64,000 nt of DNA, taken from the NCBI GenBank assembly GCA_964035545.1, contig OZ037768.1:22842819-22906818 (forward strand), written 5' to 3'. Position numbers and translations under genes: made by a program. Below, piece by piece: positions 10,777-25,700 of this stretch; within the stretch, counting starts at the first letter, position 1; each line of letters begins with the position of its first letter. Below the pieces are notes generated by a model. It searched no databases. It was not told the origin of the DNA and was given only the letters and a program-made list of their open reading frames with translations. The DNA is from Bugula neritina. Taxonomy: Eukaryota > Bryozoa > Gymnolaemata > Cheilostomatida > Bugulidae.

Positions 10777-13700
10777 ATGGATAATGTGAAGAAGAAGTTT
10801 CAATCCTTTGTCAAATCAAAGGTAAGACAAATCTTTGTCTAATATTGCCAGTTAATTATGGAGTTGTTTGCTCATTTCGCTAATCTAGTAAAACTTTCCT
10901 TGAATGTAAATATATGTACATGGCAATGCTCGTCAGTATTTGCTGTAAACTATTGTTGGATTAAAATATTTTCCAAATTAGAAGGTTTTTTAGAAGATAA
11001 ATTAAACCATCTAGTTTTTAGTGCATTAGTGTAATGTATAATGTATAATACATGTGATGAAAATTTGCAATGAAGAAGCATTTTACGTTTGCTAAACTAC
11101 AGAAAGCATTTTGATTTCTACTTCCTGTAAAATGTTTTAGTTTTATATTTTATTTATTGCATTTCAGGCTTCCACCACTAGTCTTGGCAGTGACCAAGAT
11201 ATAAATCACTCCTCCTTTGGGGGAGACGCTGTCATTGCTATTCACAAGTTCAAGGAGCACATAACAGAATCTCAAGACCCTCGGATAGACCAGGAGAATA
11301 TCGACAGCATAGAGAAGGTTTATTTCAACTCTGATGACAGTTTTGACTCCAGCGAGTATGAACTAAAGGCATGTAATAGTTCCTCTATCGGTGAAAACTC
11401 TAAGACGTAATATTTTCCTCACTCTGTTGAGAAGCAGTCTTTGGTTTGCTGTGAATTTAGATGAATAATTGTGTCACCTCATCAAAATAATGTTTAATTA
11501 CCTGACTTAAAACCCTTATCTATGCGACATGGTGATTGAGTTGTGTATTTATCAGGCAGCTTTTGTTCATATTCTACTTCACTAATATGTTTGGTCCCAA
11601 TATCTACCCTCAATACACTAGACTATTTCTTAAAGTGAGGCTTCGGACTACAAAACGCTAAAATGAATAAAAACAGGATTTTCGGCAGAGTACAACTGTT
11701 GTGTATAGCTCCCCTGCCTCTAAGTCTCACAATATAATATTTTGTTTGAAAGTTGTGTCACAGGAAATTTATTGAATTAATACGAAAGGTTGGTTTAAAA
11801 TGCAGTCTTTCCAAAATTTCATATTGTTTTCCAATTTCAATTAGAACATGTTTACGAGAAAATTCCATTTTGGTATGAGTAGGAATTTGAATTTCAGCTC
11901 ATGATTTTCTGATCCGTATTGTAATAGTTTATATATTTTAGAGTTTTTTTTAGAAAATAGAAAGTGGTGTACGCCAGGAGCAGATTGAAGTTCGGAGAGC
12001 CCTGTTGAAAAAACAGTTGAAATCGGTGAGCAAAGTCAACTTAATTTTTATCTAGTTAGAAAACTAAACCAATGTTTAGAGGGTCTTATCTTCATGACAA
12101 AAATTGAAGAGTTATTTTAAATTTACAGTAAGGTATAAAACTGTAAAAGCAAAGTCCCTGTTGTTTGGGTTCCAATACTTGCAATTAGTTGCCAAATACA
12201 CGTAATATATTGTATTGTCTCCTAACTCAACCCTTCTCTATCTGGAGTTGTATTACTGCAGGTTTCTAAGAGAGTGTCGGAGTTGATTCTAGAGAACCAC
12301 CCGGCGTATGCTACAGAGTTGAGGAGGGTCATGGAGCTGCAGGAGTCACTGAATGTGGCTCTGGATATCTGCACTGACAGCAGATCGTGAGTCTCATTGG
12401 TCACCTTTTCAGCCAATCATTGCCTAGGTCTTTGTCTATAGTTTAGCCAGTACTTTAGTGCTACTTGTTGATAATCTACACCATCTGTTAGCATGCTTGG
12501 TTAGGTAATAATGGAGAAGATGAAATACACTTTTAGTTGTAGGCTACTCTGAGCGCCCGACAAGGAGATTAAGTCGTGTCAAGCTGGTAGCACACAAATT
12601 TAGGGTTTCGTGCAGTTGGAAAATTCAATGAACCGTGACATGTAAACCACCAGGCATTGGTAACTCGTGTCAATGTTAAACAACCAGCTAAGCATTTCAC
12701 TTATTCACTAAATAATTTTTTCACAAGGGGAACTACAAGATTTTCATTGTTCTTGTGTGGTAGCTTTGTAACTGAAAAGGCAATTTCGAAATAGATATAA
12801 TTTTTTACCAAAGAGTATAGTGCTTGTGGTTTGTCAACGCCACTTACTGCATTTATCTCACCCTGCAGAGTGTAGAGAATGCAGCCGGGTAGGGACTACC
12901 CCTTAGATACAGTTTTCATTTTGTCATCACTCTTCTCTCTTCTCTTCTAGGTTTAGTCAGTAAATCCAGGCTTCAATATGGTTATTACATTTTATATCTT
13001 ATTAATGCAAAACCCTGCTTCTCAGTTGCATTATTTAATCAACATAAGTTATGTTATTTCAATCATATAGTAGTGCTGTGTTTTAAATATCTGGTAGTTG
13101 TCAATTGTTTTTTTCTTTAGAAAAAGGCTATATAGTCCAAGTACTTTTGTGTTTTTAAAATAAGTTAATTTAAAATTATTTCTGTTCATTTGTGTTTATT
13201 ATCAGTACAACGAAATTATTTCATGAGCGTTTCCACTCTGCCCTTCATTCACATCACATCAACCCTTTAAATTTGGTGAAACACAACATTTTGCTGCTAC
13301 ACAGTGTATGTACTCGCTATTCATGCCCATATTTCGTGGTTGACAAGTGCATAATATTGAGTTCTAGAAAATTTATATATTAAATAAAGTAATATATCAT
13401 AAATTTTATATTATGGTGTCTAACGGTGTCTATCAGAATAATAAACTATGTATATTGTAGTACTAGGTTATGTATATTGTAGTACTAGGTTATGTATATT
13501 GTAGTACTAGGTTATGTATATTGTAGTACTAGGTTATGTATATTGTAGTACTAGGTTATGTATATTGTAGTACTAGGTTATGTATATTGTAGTACTAGGT
13601 TATGTATATTGTAGTACTAGGTTATGTATATTGTAGTAGCAAATTACATATCATAACAATAAATGCTGTATATATTTATGTATATCTAATTTTCCAGCTC

Positions 13701-16700
13701 ACTTCAGAACTCTCGGAAAGAGTTCACTACTGCCAGTCTGCTGATGTTAGCCAATCACCGCAAGAGGCAGCAGCTACAGGGACTCATGCGCTCTCTCAGG
13801 ACTATAAAGACTTTACAGAGAACTGACGTGAGACTGAGAGAAATGCTTGAGGTACGTACTCTATATCAGCATTGAGCTCTACTCTGTATCAGCACTGAGC
13901 TCTACTCTATACCAGCACTGAGTTCTATTCTATACCAGCATTGAGCTCTACTCTGTATCAGCATTGAGCTCTACTCTGTATCAGCATTGAGCTCTACTCT
14001 GTATCAGCATTGAGCTCTACTCTGTATCAGCACTGAGCTCTACTCTATACCAGCACTGAGTTCTATTCTATACCAGCATTGAGCTCTACTCTGTATCAAC
14101 ACTGAGTTCTATTCTATACCAGCATTGAGCTCTACTCTGTATCAGCATTGAGATCTACTCTATACCAGCATTGAGCGCTACTCACTGCTGTGATATACTA
14201 ATGTCTATTAGTATAATTAGTGAATATAGCTGTAGAATTCATTGCAGAAAGGGTTTAATATTACTGGCTATTCTTTAAAGTTGCTTAGAGAAATGATTGA
14301 AAAGTTCTGCTTACTTCAAATGTTAGTGGGTGTCATTTGTTCATATAGCGTTGTTGATCTTATTTTAGGGTACTTTTTGCAACAGAAAAAGGCTGCTATT
14401 ATTTCCCTTGTAATACTTTATACTAAATGCTTCAATATCAACAATATTTATTGAGAGCAGCTCGAAGATTTGTAATGTAATGCTTTCCTGTATGTTATTA
14501 GAAGGAAGATTATGCTGGCGCCATTGAACTGGGCTTGGAGTGTCAGAAAGCTGCCACCATATTCCGCCACTACAAATGTATAAGGTATTACTTTAGTTGG
14601 CTTCAGCTGAAAGTGCTGTAGTGTTTAAATCTTGTGTCAAAGCATGATACAGTTGTAACTATTGCCAGTATACTTGTTGTGCGTGCCTCTACTATATTTT
14701 GGAATGTTTGTACATAGATTCTTATAGTGGACATCAGATTTTTAAACATTTAGTACTAATAGATTTGTGGACAACTTTTGGGAAAGTAGTTACCAGCAAA
14801 CTAGAGTGAAATATAAATTTGCATTGAATATAGTAATAATATCAAACACTCACATTTAGTATATCAAACACTTTCATTTAGCACATCAAACACTCATATT
14901 TAGCATCTTAAACATTCATATTTTAGGCACAATAGATGTGTAACATATTTTAAATCGACACTGGGCATATATTTCAGGGCTCTACATCACATTTTATTTG
15001 AATTAAACTAATGAAAATGTTACATAAACTTAAGTTTTAAATTTATGTAGGAAAGTTTTTTGAAAAACAAATACTAATGTGACTTCAGTTGTGTTCTCAG
15101 ATTGATTATTAATTCTATTTAATTTAATGAAACTTAGTAATAAGGAGTTGAATTAAAAGGAATTTTATCTTAATTGTGTATCACATGCCTAAAATCTATT
15201 TGTGTTAGTTGTCTGACCTTATGTATCACCATGGCAGTCACTGTTGAGTAAGGGGACATAACTCTCTGTATGTCGGTTGCTAAAATTGCTAGATGTCAAT
15301 TGCCTTCAAATTTACGGTCACTTTAAAAATTTTTATTTAAGCAACGAGCAATTTTTTAAAAAAAGAAGCAACTTGAAATTTTTCTTCTGCAAACTTTAAC
15401 CGTTGGAAAATTTCAAGTAGCTGATTCATTCAGAGTGATCGCAGAGCTGAGTGGGGAGACTCGCTCATCGTTCTACTTGCTATGTAAACAAATGAGAATT
15501 AATAATAGAACGGGACTTGTGCATCATATGATCAGTTTTTCTGCTGCCCGGTATTTGCACACAGTAGTGTGCTCAACTTCATAGATCTGCGAGATTCTTC
15601 AGCTGACATTGGAATGTCGCCCTTCTCTCAACAATGGTGAGCGTTGTGTATTTTATTTTGCAGTAAAACTTGAAACTGTGTTGTTTTCTTGTCCAGGTTG
15701 TGAATAAACTCCCTGGAATAAGTTATACTGTTTAATGTTAGCAGACCCGAGTATCTTTAGACTACTCAATAAATAAACAAATACAACAAATCAAGTTGTA
15801 AGTAAAACTGAAAGTAGATCTTATTGCTCTATTCAATTTTAAAATTTAGCATTTCTTTAGTAAAGCATTAAAAACCTCATCAAGTACAATGTTGAAAAGT
15901 TTTGAAATAAAGTTTATGCAACAGTATACAAAAAAGGAGTTGGTTTACAACTTTTCACTTCTACATTTTCATTACAGTCCTCTATTTTTTGTAATGCACT
16001 TAGCAAATTTTAAGCTTTCTAATTATGTAATGGAATATAATAGATGACATTTAAGTATTGAAACTTAAATTCTCATGTTATAGAACTCAATGATAAGAAA
16101 TCTGAAGAGTAAAAGTATTATGGGGAAGCGCGTCAGACTCGAGGCCAACAGTAATCAGGAAGTTAGACGAGACTTTTGTGATAAACTAGAAATGAATCTG
16201 AACTTAAAACCTTCATTTGACATCCAATCAAATTTTCTGCAAAAAGGTGAACAATTATTAAACAACGACTTTCAATTGCATAGAAAATTTAATTTTATGA
16301 AATATTTACTTAAATGACTGTTCAAAATGAGGTGATAGCTTATTTAAATGTTATGGGTATTATAATTATATTCTACAATAATTATTTTGAATTTCATTTA
16401 TTCCCCAATATATTTTTACAGAGCAAGTTGGTTATAGCAGAAATTCAGAATTAAAATATTCCAAGCTGCCGTCTAAGCATAGATCAAAATTTTCTCGGTC
16501 TCATAGAGAGCAACTTTACATTTCTAAATGTAAAACTTGTGGCTTTAAATTCAAGACTCACCAATCACACTTTTGCCAGGTATCAAGTAAGGAGGCAAGG
16601 TCTGTCTTGGAACATTTAAAGATGGTTCATTCTGGTCACACTGGACAAAGATCTGGGCTGAACTTTTCAAAAGCAAGAAATCCATTTATGAACTTACAAA

Positions 16701-19700
16701 GGAGTTTGAGTTCTAAAATATGTGGAACTTGTAAAAAAGATTTATCATTCATGTATACGACACGTCATGAATCAAGAAACAGTAGTAACGGAGAGCAAAC
16801 CTACCAACCTAAAACGAGCGAGGTTGATTGTTGTGCTAGTTTGAGTATACTGAAAGATCGCTGCTCCAAACATCCGTTCCTCTGCAGAGTTTGCGGCTCA
16901 GGATTCTCAAAGATGAATCAAATGATCTTTCACAAAATGAATCATTCTGACCTTGAACTTCTGCGATCACATCAGTTTTAATGACGCAAAGTCATTAAAA
17001 AAAATCATTAATTCAATAACTGTATTTGTGAACTTCTATTCTTGTAATTGTTGCCATGGACTTGTAAATTTTTTTCTTGTTTAAAGAATATAATTGGTAT
17101 AAGATACATGTTGAAATCCTAAGTTGTCTTCTAACCCTTTATCTGTATATAACATGCTTATCACAAATTTATATTCATTTCAGTCAACTTGGTGTAACAT
17201 ACAAAAACATGCAAAATAAAGTATGAGTATAAAAGAGTGTTGCTATGTTTTCTTTGTACAACAGTTTACTCATTTGTACCAAAAACATTATATTTGTAAT
17301 TTATTCAGCAATTTTCAAAATCAAATATTTACAGAGCAAGTAAAGCTCACCATGAGTTACGTAGCTCACTTAGTTTTGGTAGGATTTTTATTCGTGTACA
17401 CTCAATAAAGTTCTACAAAAATAGCTAAATCCAAATACTCAGTCTTGGCTGAACAAATGTTTTTGTTAAGAGTAATAATTTATGGACTAATTTTTGAAAG
17501 CATTTGCAGTATGTTAACAGTCTAGTGCTACTTTTTTGTAAATGTCAGGCATAGACTTCTCATCAATGGTATTTGTCTACTGTTGATTTTCTCTCAGTAA
17601 TTTTTATGAATATAATTAAAGTGGAACACAAGTTTGCATTTGGTAGTTACTAGACTAAGAAAGTAGCGTATTGTTTCAGTGAGCTGAACTCCAAGTTGCA
17701 AGATACACTAGAAATGATTGAAGAGCAGTTAGATATAGCCTTGTCCAAAACATGCAATAACTTTGATGAAAAACACTACTCCAAAGTGCAGCATGCGTAT
17801 CGCCTTTTGGGGAAAACGCAGGTGACTTTACATTGTTTAAGACGTATTTTCACATTTGCTTTGCCATATCAATTGCTTGTGTGGTTTTGATATTGACAAG
17901 GCAATTATGAGGAGAATATTATTGCTAGAGAGTTTATGTATCTTTTGAGTTGCAATTTGTGTTGCTAAGGTTATCAATTAGCTGTTTTCTGTACTTTTCT
18001 ATCAAAGACCGCCATGGACCAGTTGCACATGCACTTTGCCAGTACAATACACAACGTAGCATTCACTGTCGTGTTGGGGTATGCCGAACTCTGTTCCGGT
18101 ACAGGAGACGGTAGTTTCCAGAAGAAACAGTTTTCTGATCTATGCAAGGTATTCTCTCTGCTATCCTTTCACTGTAGAATTGTTATATTCAGTATGTATT
18201 CATTTGTATTTAATAATACCTTGGGGGTTCATGTTTTACTGTATAAAAGGCATCAACGTAATATTGTTTGCTGTCTTTTTATAAAAGTGTTTTTTGTTTA
18301 GAAAAGTTTACAACTTTTTACTATTAGATTTAGTAATTGTGATCTTAGTATTTTCTTTACACAGCTCTACAGGCTGTTATAAATCTTATACAATGCATAT
18401 TTTAAGTGCGAAATTTAAAATGTGTGTATAAATTGTCTTGCAGTTAGGTATAATTGTGTGTTTGTTTACAGTTGCTTAGCAACTTATAATTTATACCTTT
18501 ATCATTTGATTAGAACTGATGTCGCCTCTATTGAAGGGTTAACTTGAATTTAGATGATTTTGTTTAAAACCTTGTAGTTTAATTTTATATGTAAACCTAA
18601 AGTTTGCTAATAGTCACTGCATTATGATAGGGTCTCGGAGATATGGCAAGTATTTTCTAGTAGTTGTCTTTACTTTTTGCATTGTAACATGGCCATGGAA
18701 TATGTTTATATAATTATAGCGCAATGCTTTTATTCTCTGGCCGGTGTTACAATGTTACTAGGTGGCTCCTGATGTGATGGATAATATTGTGTTGTTTGAA
18801 AGATATTAATGAAAATATATTGACTCAAACAAATAATTTTTTTGTGATTCAAGAAAAAAGATTCACAAGAATGGGTTAAAAAAAATCTATCAAATGGCGC
18901 AATATTGTCCTAAAAGTTGTGGGCCAACTAAGTTTGAGAGTTTGGTTATGGGTTGAAGTATTTTATCGTTAATCATCTCATTGTCTTTTATTGCTGCTGT
19001 TTGTGTTATTCCAAGTTCATAAAATAAGATAATGTTTACTACCCATAATTCCTAGCCATACAGCTGTTACCGAGTTTTGTGTTTCCCCAAAGTTGATCTA
19101 CTCACCAATTGATGTCTAATAACTATTGTTATAACATTTCAATGCTGTCTGGTTATTGTGCATTGAGCTCTTCGTCAAGGTGTAAGGACTGGCTGCTTAC
19201 GCCTTCTGAAGCTTTTTTAAATTTTGTTGGTGGCATGAAAGCATAGCTTTTTAATAAAGCATTGATAGTACGCTCCTTGTTTAGAATACTGGTGTCTTAT
19301 GTGCTACATTCAATCAGCCAGTGACTTCTGTTTAGAGTTATCTGTCCTTACTCTCAGAATTTAGTTATAATATTAAAAGCTATAGTAAACTTGTACTGTA
19401 TCTTCTTGCTAAATAGTTTGTACAAATCTTGGAGTAGTCTTCTCTTGCTAGTGTCATGTAGAGACAATGCAGTTTTGAAATCAAGATACGAAAAGGGTTG
19501 TAACATGTAAATATATTGTAAACTGCAATACTATATGCTGATACAATGAAATTCTATATAGCAAAGTTGTTATTTATTATCGTAAGTATTATGCAGTATT
19601 TATGAGTTCTACATTGGCTTGGTTAAATGTTGAGGTTGACTAAATTTAATTTTTAAATATTGTATTTTCATGTTTTTATTTTTAGTATATACTAATAAAT

Positions 19701-22700
19701 TTATTCAAACAAATATGTTAGTTACATTTTAGTTGGGAATAATATACACACAATAACTGTGACATTGTTAACGTTTCAGTATATCACCCATGAGACCTTC
19801 ACCCCTTGCCTTATGGGATTGTGCAAAGCATTATGGGGTGTATTAGTCAATTACCATAAAACTAGAGCTTGGCATGAAACTAACGATGGGCTGTCATTGT
19901 CTAACTCAGAAGGTGCTTTAAACGATGCAGGTGAGCTTGAGATGGAGTTATTTGTAGTAGTAGTAGTAGTATTACTAGTAGTAGTAGTAGTAGTAGTACT
20001 AGCAGTAGTAGTAGTAGTGAAAGTAGTAGTAGTAGTGAAAGTAGTAGTAGTAGCAGCAGTAGTAGTAGTAGTAGCAGTAGTAGCAGCAGCAGTAATAGTA
20101 GTAGCAGCAGTAGTAGTAGTAGCAGCAGTAGTAGTAGTAGCAGCAGTAGTAGTAGTAGCAGCAGTAGTAGTAGTAATATAATTTTCCAGAATAAAATTTA
20201 CAGCATTTAAGCTATCATGTGTATACAAAGCAAATCTACTTTTAACAACGTCTTTAAGCATGTATAATAAATCATTACAAAATAGCTGTACATACATCCT
20301 GAATTGTGTAGCAACTGACATTCTATTGGCCGAATGTTGTAGATTCATCTGCAGATGACAATTTCAACAGGAAGTATGTAGCTCAGAAGTTAGAACATGG
20401 CCGGGTTCGTCTCTGGCAGGAAATACAACTCAAGATCCGTACCTTCCTTCTAGCTATTGATTTGTCCAACTTTAAGTTCAATGAATTCACTCAAATACTA
20501 AATCTTGTCAATAGGTAGGAATTGTTTTCCCCTGTTAGACGTTACAACCTGCTTGTATCGGTTTGTGTTTGTGTCTGGTTGCAAGATATGCTTTAACTAC
20601 TAGCCAACTTGGCAACAGGTTTTCGAGTTTATTAACTGTCAAATCTTACCCTATAAAATGGGAAACATTAGAAATTGTATAAATAAGTAGTCACAATATA
20701 AATCAAAATTCAGAGGAACACTATGAATATTACAGAACCAAAAAATTGACATGAACTATTGTAATTCTAATAAACTTACAATATTGATGCGTGGATAAAA
20801 ATCTTAGCCATCACAATACCGAAACCGATAGTTTGTCCATACAAAGTGTGTAAATATGGCGGTTTGATCATGATACACTGACTCATGCAGTACAGTGAAT
20901 GAACTAGCTCCGCCAGCTAATAGTAGCTTTGGTGAAAGCTTTTGAAGCTTGAAAGCTTTAATGATTGGCTGCCTGCCAATACTTCTGGGTGGCATACCAA
21001 TACATCGGTGGGGTCGAATTGTTTGGCAGATACTATTCTGACAAATATTGATAAATTATGTAAATCAAAACAAACAAAACAAACAAAACAAAATAGGATC
21101 AGTCACAGACCATGAAATTCTTGCACCAATCCGCTGACCCCTCCGCGCACCAGCCCGTCCCCCGAAAAACGGTTAAATGCAAACCCCTCCAGCGACACGA
21201 GCGTACACGCGGCCAAGAAGGTAGATCAGTCATTTATGGGTTCACTTCAGTTAATAAAGCCAACCTATGCACGCTGCGGGTTATGATAGTGTCTTTACAG
21301 CCTACATAGTCCCTCAGTTTCCCTGCTACCTTATAGTTTTTGTAGGAAAGGGCTACTTTCCTTACTACGCCATCTTTGCTCGGATATACTTGATGTACTC
21401 GAGCTAGTTTATACTGATTACGCAGCTGATTTGGATCCATAACAACTACAACATCTCCCACCTGAAAGTTTCGTCTTGGGGTATGCCACTTTTGGTGATG
21501 AATCAGTGTGGGTGCATACAATTCGGTCCACTTCCGCCAGAAGTCATCTGAGACTGTATTTACCAGAGCCAGTCGCCCCCTTAAGGAGTAGTCTGTATTC
21601 CAGTTGCCAGGATTCTTGATGAAGGGTCGTCCAATAAGTTGACAGTTAGGTGTTAATATGTTGATCTCAGAGTCTGAATCTGGCAGTAATCCCAATGGCC
21701 TTTCATTTAGTGTGTTTGCAGCTTCAGTGCAGATTGTGAGAAATTCTGTAGGTGAAAGCCGGCGGTTGCTCATTGAAAATGTGAAACATCTCTTGACAGC
21801 CTTTATGAGTGATTCAGCAGCGCCCTGATACCAGGGGCTGTCACCAGGTCCAAATTCCCATTGCAACCCATTTTCTGCACTGGTTTTCTTGATAGAATCT
21901 TTGTCCATGCGTCTCCACATATCTTTGAGTTCTTTTTCTGCTCCAGCTAACTGTGTTCCAGGATCAGAATAAATCTTGGATGGCCAGCCACGAATGTTGA
22001 CGAATCGAGTTAATGCCAACAGGAAAGAATCACTGTCATATCCGAAAACTGCTTCGATGTGTGCTGCTCGTGAACTGATGTCTGTGAATATTACTCCATA
22101 AGCTTTGCTCAAAGTTCTAGTCTGTTTTTCTCCTCTCACAATATACGGACCAAAAAGATCTATCATTACATTGTTGAACGGCGGTTCGGTCGTTAGTCGT
22201 TCTGTAGGTACACTTCCCATCAGTTGATCAGTGAAGCGAGGTTGTTTGAGTCGACACATTTGGCATGATGTTACTATGCCTCTAGCAACCTTGGATCCCT
22301 GCATAGTCCAAAACTCTTTTCGGAATCTTGCGAGTGTTGCATCTCGGCCACGGTGATAGCTGTCTGTATGTGCCTGCCGCATTGCCCAGTAGGTAAAGTA
22401 GTGAGTGGTGGGAAGGATTGATTGCATGTGCGTTTTAATCGCTGTCATGGGGTTATGCCTTAGGAGTCTACTGCCTACTATCCATACTCCACTCTCTGTC
22501 TTAATGGGGTGAAGTCTTGTGTATTTCCCTTTAATCTTGTTCAACTCAGAATCTATAGTGCGTTGTACCTGCTTCAGTAAGTAGAGTTTGGTCTGCCGTA
22601 GGTCTGTCACGGTGACGAGATCAGGTTGGATTCCCTTAAAACTTTTGTACTTGAAGATGTTGCAAACTCGAGCTATTGTCCATGTTAGACTCTTGAGGCT

Positions 22701-25700
22701 GCTGAAATTTTCATATTTAATAAATGATTGGACTTCTGTTGATGCAGTGACGGTGTAAACTATTTTCTTCTCTCCAAAGACAAGCTCATTCGAGTCAGAT
22801 GGCGATTTTATATCCCATTGATCCTCAGGCAGATAGAGAAAATTTGAGCCTCTCCACCATTCACTCAAAGGTCCAATGTCATTGACAGGCTTCCCTCGTG
22901 TAAGCCAATCTGCCGTGTTTTCCTTGCCACTTACCCAGTGCCAGCAGCTCATATCCCCATTGGTTGCTCCCTGAATTTCTCCAATGCGTACACCCTCGTA
23001 AACATGAAACTTTGTTGACTTCTTTTGGAGCATCTTGAGCACCGTTTTAGAATCGATAAGCTGATAAACTTTCTCAAACTCATAGCGCATTTCAGTCTTA
23101 ATAAATTGTCTGCCTCTCTTTGACCATACGACCTCATTGAGTTTTAGTTGAGGAATCTTGAGTTGTTGTTTTATGGGTGCTATACGACATTTAGCTGTAG
23201 CTTTGTTTACCCCTTTAGCAGTCACTTTAGATTCTGCCCTCTCATTGGTCGGAACAGGCGTGGATTGTGTGATAGAGGTACTGCTAGTAAATTCATACTT
23301 TCTTTTAATCTCTATAGACATGGACGTAGAGTCATTGACTTCCAAAGATCTGTTCAACTGTCTAGAACCGATTTGTTCTGCAGACTCAGTGACTGGGTCT
23401 CCCGGGCTCTGTAACGGATCCGAGTCATTAGCTGACTCAATCATACAACATTCAGTGGCGATAGTATGTGATTCACCACAATCTATAATATGCTGAGATC
23501 TTGGAAATGACTTTGGAAACTGACTGGGAGATGCGTCGGGACTATTGACACTGCAGGCCGGCGTAGAAACTGTAGACAAGTCCAAATCACAACTGTTGAG
23601 CGTGTCGTTGTGAATGCTTTGAGCAAATTCGACTTCCTCTAACTTCTTATGCATCATGGTAGCCTGTACGTGGAAAGATGAAGATGGAAGTGTAGAAAAG
23701 TTGCTAAGGGCAGGGTGTGATCCCTGCACACACAGTCCAAAGGGTCCGGAATATACATAGAGGTGCGGTCCTGCTTGATCAACTTGGTGTTTTGGATGCA
23801 ATCCAAGAAGATCGTTACCAATTAGCAGGTCGATAGGTCCCGTCTTCTTCAATAGCTTACTAGTGTCTACTTTTGGGAACAGAGATCCGAGGATGTTTGC
23901 ATCAAGTGGCCTGTTGATAGCCCCTGTGAGCTTCCGAAGGCTGTAAGCTAAAATCGCAAAGGTCCTTCCCTTTGGAGTTTGTAACTTTACTTCGTAAATA
24001 GTAGAAGTTTCGCTAACTTCATGTTCACCAAGTGTGCTCATTTCCAAATTCACCTTATCTATTTGTCGCGCACCCCACGCTTTAGCAGCTCTCTCCGATA
24101 TGAATGAAGCATTGGATCCGCCATCAAAGAATACAATAGCTGTATGAGATGTACCCACTACTTGAGCCTGCTGAATGCCAAATACTGTAGTATTTCCTGG
24201 ATGATTGTGCGCTCCATGATTGGGAGACACACGGACCGTGGTGCTAACAGCAGACGCTTCAGAATTCTCATTACTCTTGTGCTTAATTTGATCAGCTTTT
24301 GCTTTATTCTTGTTGGTATTACAATTGGTATGTGTATTAGTTTCAGCTGATTTGATACACAATAATACATAGTGGGTTGTTTTATCACAGACTGGACAAG
24401 GGGTTCGGAAATTTGGACAGCGCTTAGGCTCATGGGCACCCAAGCACCTAACACATAGAGAATTAGTTTTTATTAACTTGTATCTTTCATCTACAGACAA
24501 CGCCAAGAAATTTCTGCACTCAACAAGACAATGACGCTCACTGCGATGAATAAAACAGTAATTCTCACTATCAATAATTTTGCTATTATTAGTAGACCTG
24601 TTACTACTAGACTTTGGGCCACTGCTTTCAGTATGGAACGCTTTCACCTTCTGTTTATGCATACTGGAGGACTGCGGGTTTACAGTTTCTATGCGTCTGA
24701 GGGCTATCTGCCGTTCCTGCTCTAGAAACCTCATGAGGTGTGGGAATGGCTTGATTCTCTCCTCGTGAGTAAGTGAGTGAAAGTGTCTATCCCAGTCCCG
24801 TCTAATGCTTATAGGTAATAGGTTTGCAAGAGTATCGACCTGTGGCAGCGTAACAGCTTGCAAAAGTCCCACTTCACCGAGTTGGCTGTACGAACTTTCC
24901 ACTGCGTTGGCCATTTTGACGAGTTCTCGTGCATCTCCTTCCTTTACTGGCTTTAGTTCTTGTAGATTGTTGAAGACTGCTTGCACACTCATGCTAGGAT
25001 CATTGTAGACCTCTTCTAATCTACACATCATTCTCTCGTAAGCTTGAGGTTGAGTTGCGAAGATTGGCTGAACCATCTCCAGAGCTTCGCCTGTGAGAAA
25101 TTTTTTTAATTCACAAGCCCTATCGACATCATCGTAAAACATAGTGGCATACCTTAGCCATACTGACCTAAATTCCGGCCAATGGTATCTGGTGCCGTTA
25201 AATGGCTTGGGTTGTGAATGAGTTTTATGTATAGATGAATTGAAGTTATTTCCACCTGTATGTCTAGAGTCATAACTTATTTGACTAGTTCCATTAGGAT
25301 AGCTATCATATGCATTGACAACCGAGGAAGTTGCGCCGCGAATCAAGGATTCCGAATGAGCTGCACGATCAGGACTACCATGTAGATCACGTACTGAGAA
25401 CGTAGAAAAACGAACATCTCTGACATTGGTACTTGCTATGACACCTGGATTTGATGCCAAAGCTTCACCGGATGTGTGATCTTCCCATAGTACCTGCCTA
25501 TCACTACCACTTGCTGTGATACCTGGATTTGGTGCAAGAGTAGCCTCATGTGTGCTAGGGTGTGATCTAGGAGAAAACAACTGACCCGACGCGACCATAG
25601 TCGATGCATGACCCGCGCCGCTCGAAGGTGACCCCCCACCCATACCGCTCTCCGCGAGACCGGACTGGACCACGGACGGATCAGATTCACGGTGTTCGAA

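Noticed and set aside
19759..20348. Poly-Val (+) and poly-Thr/Ala (-) frames at VPS50 exon 9
   Set aside because: Only the first part (to 19930) is exon; the rest is a GTA/GCA microsatellite in the intron.
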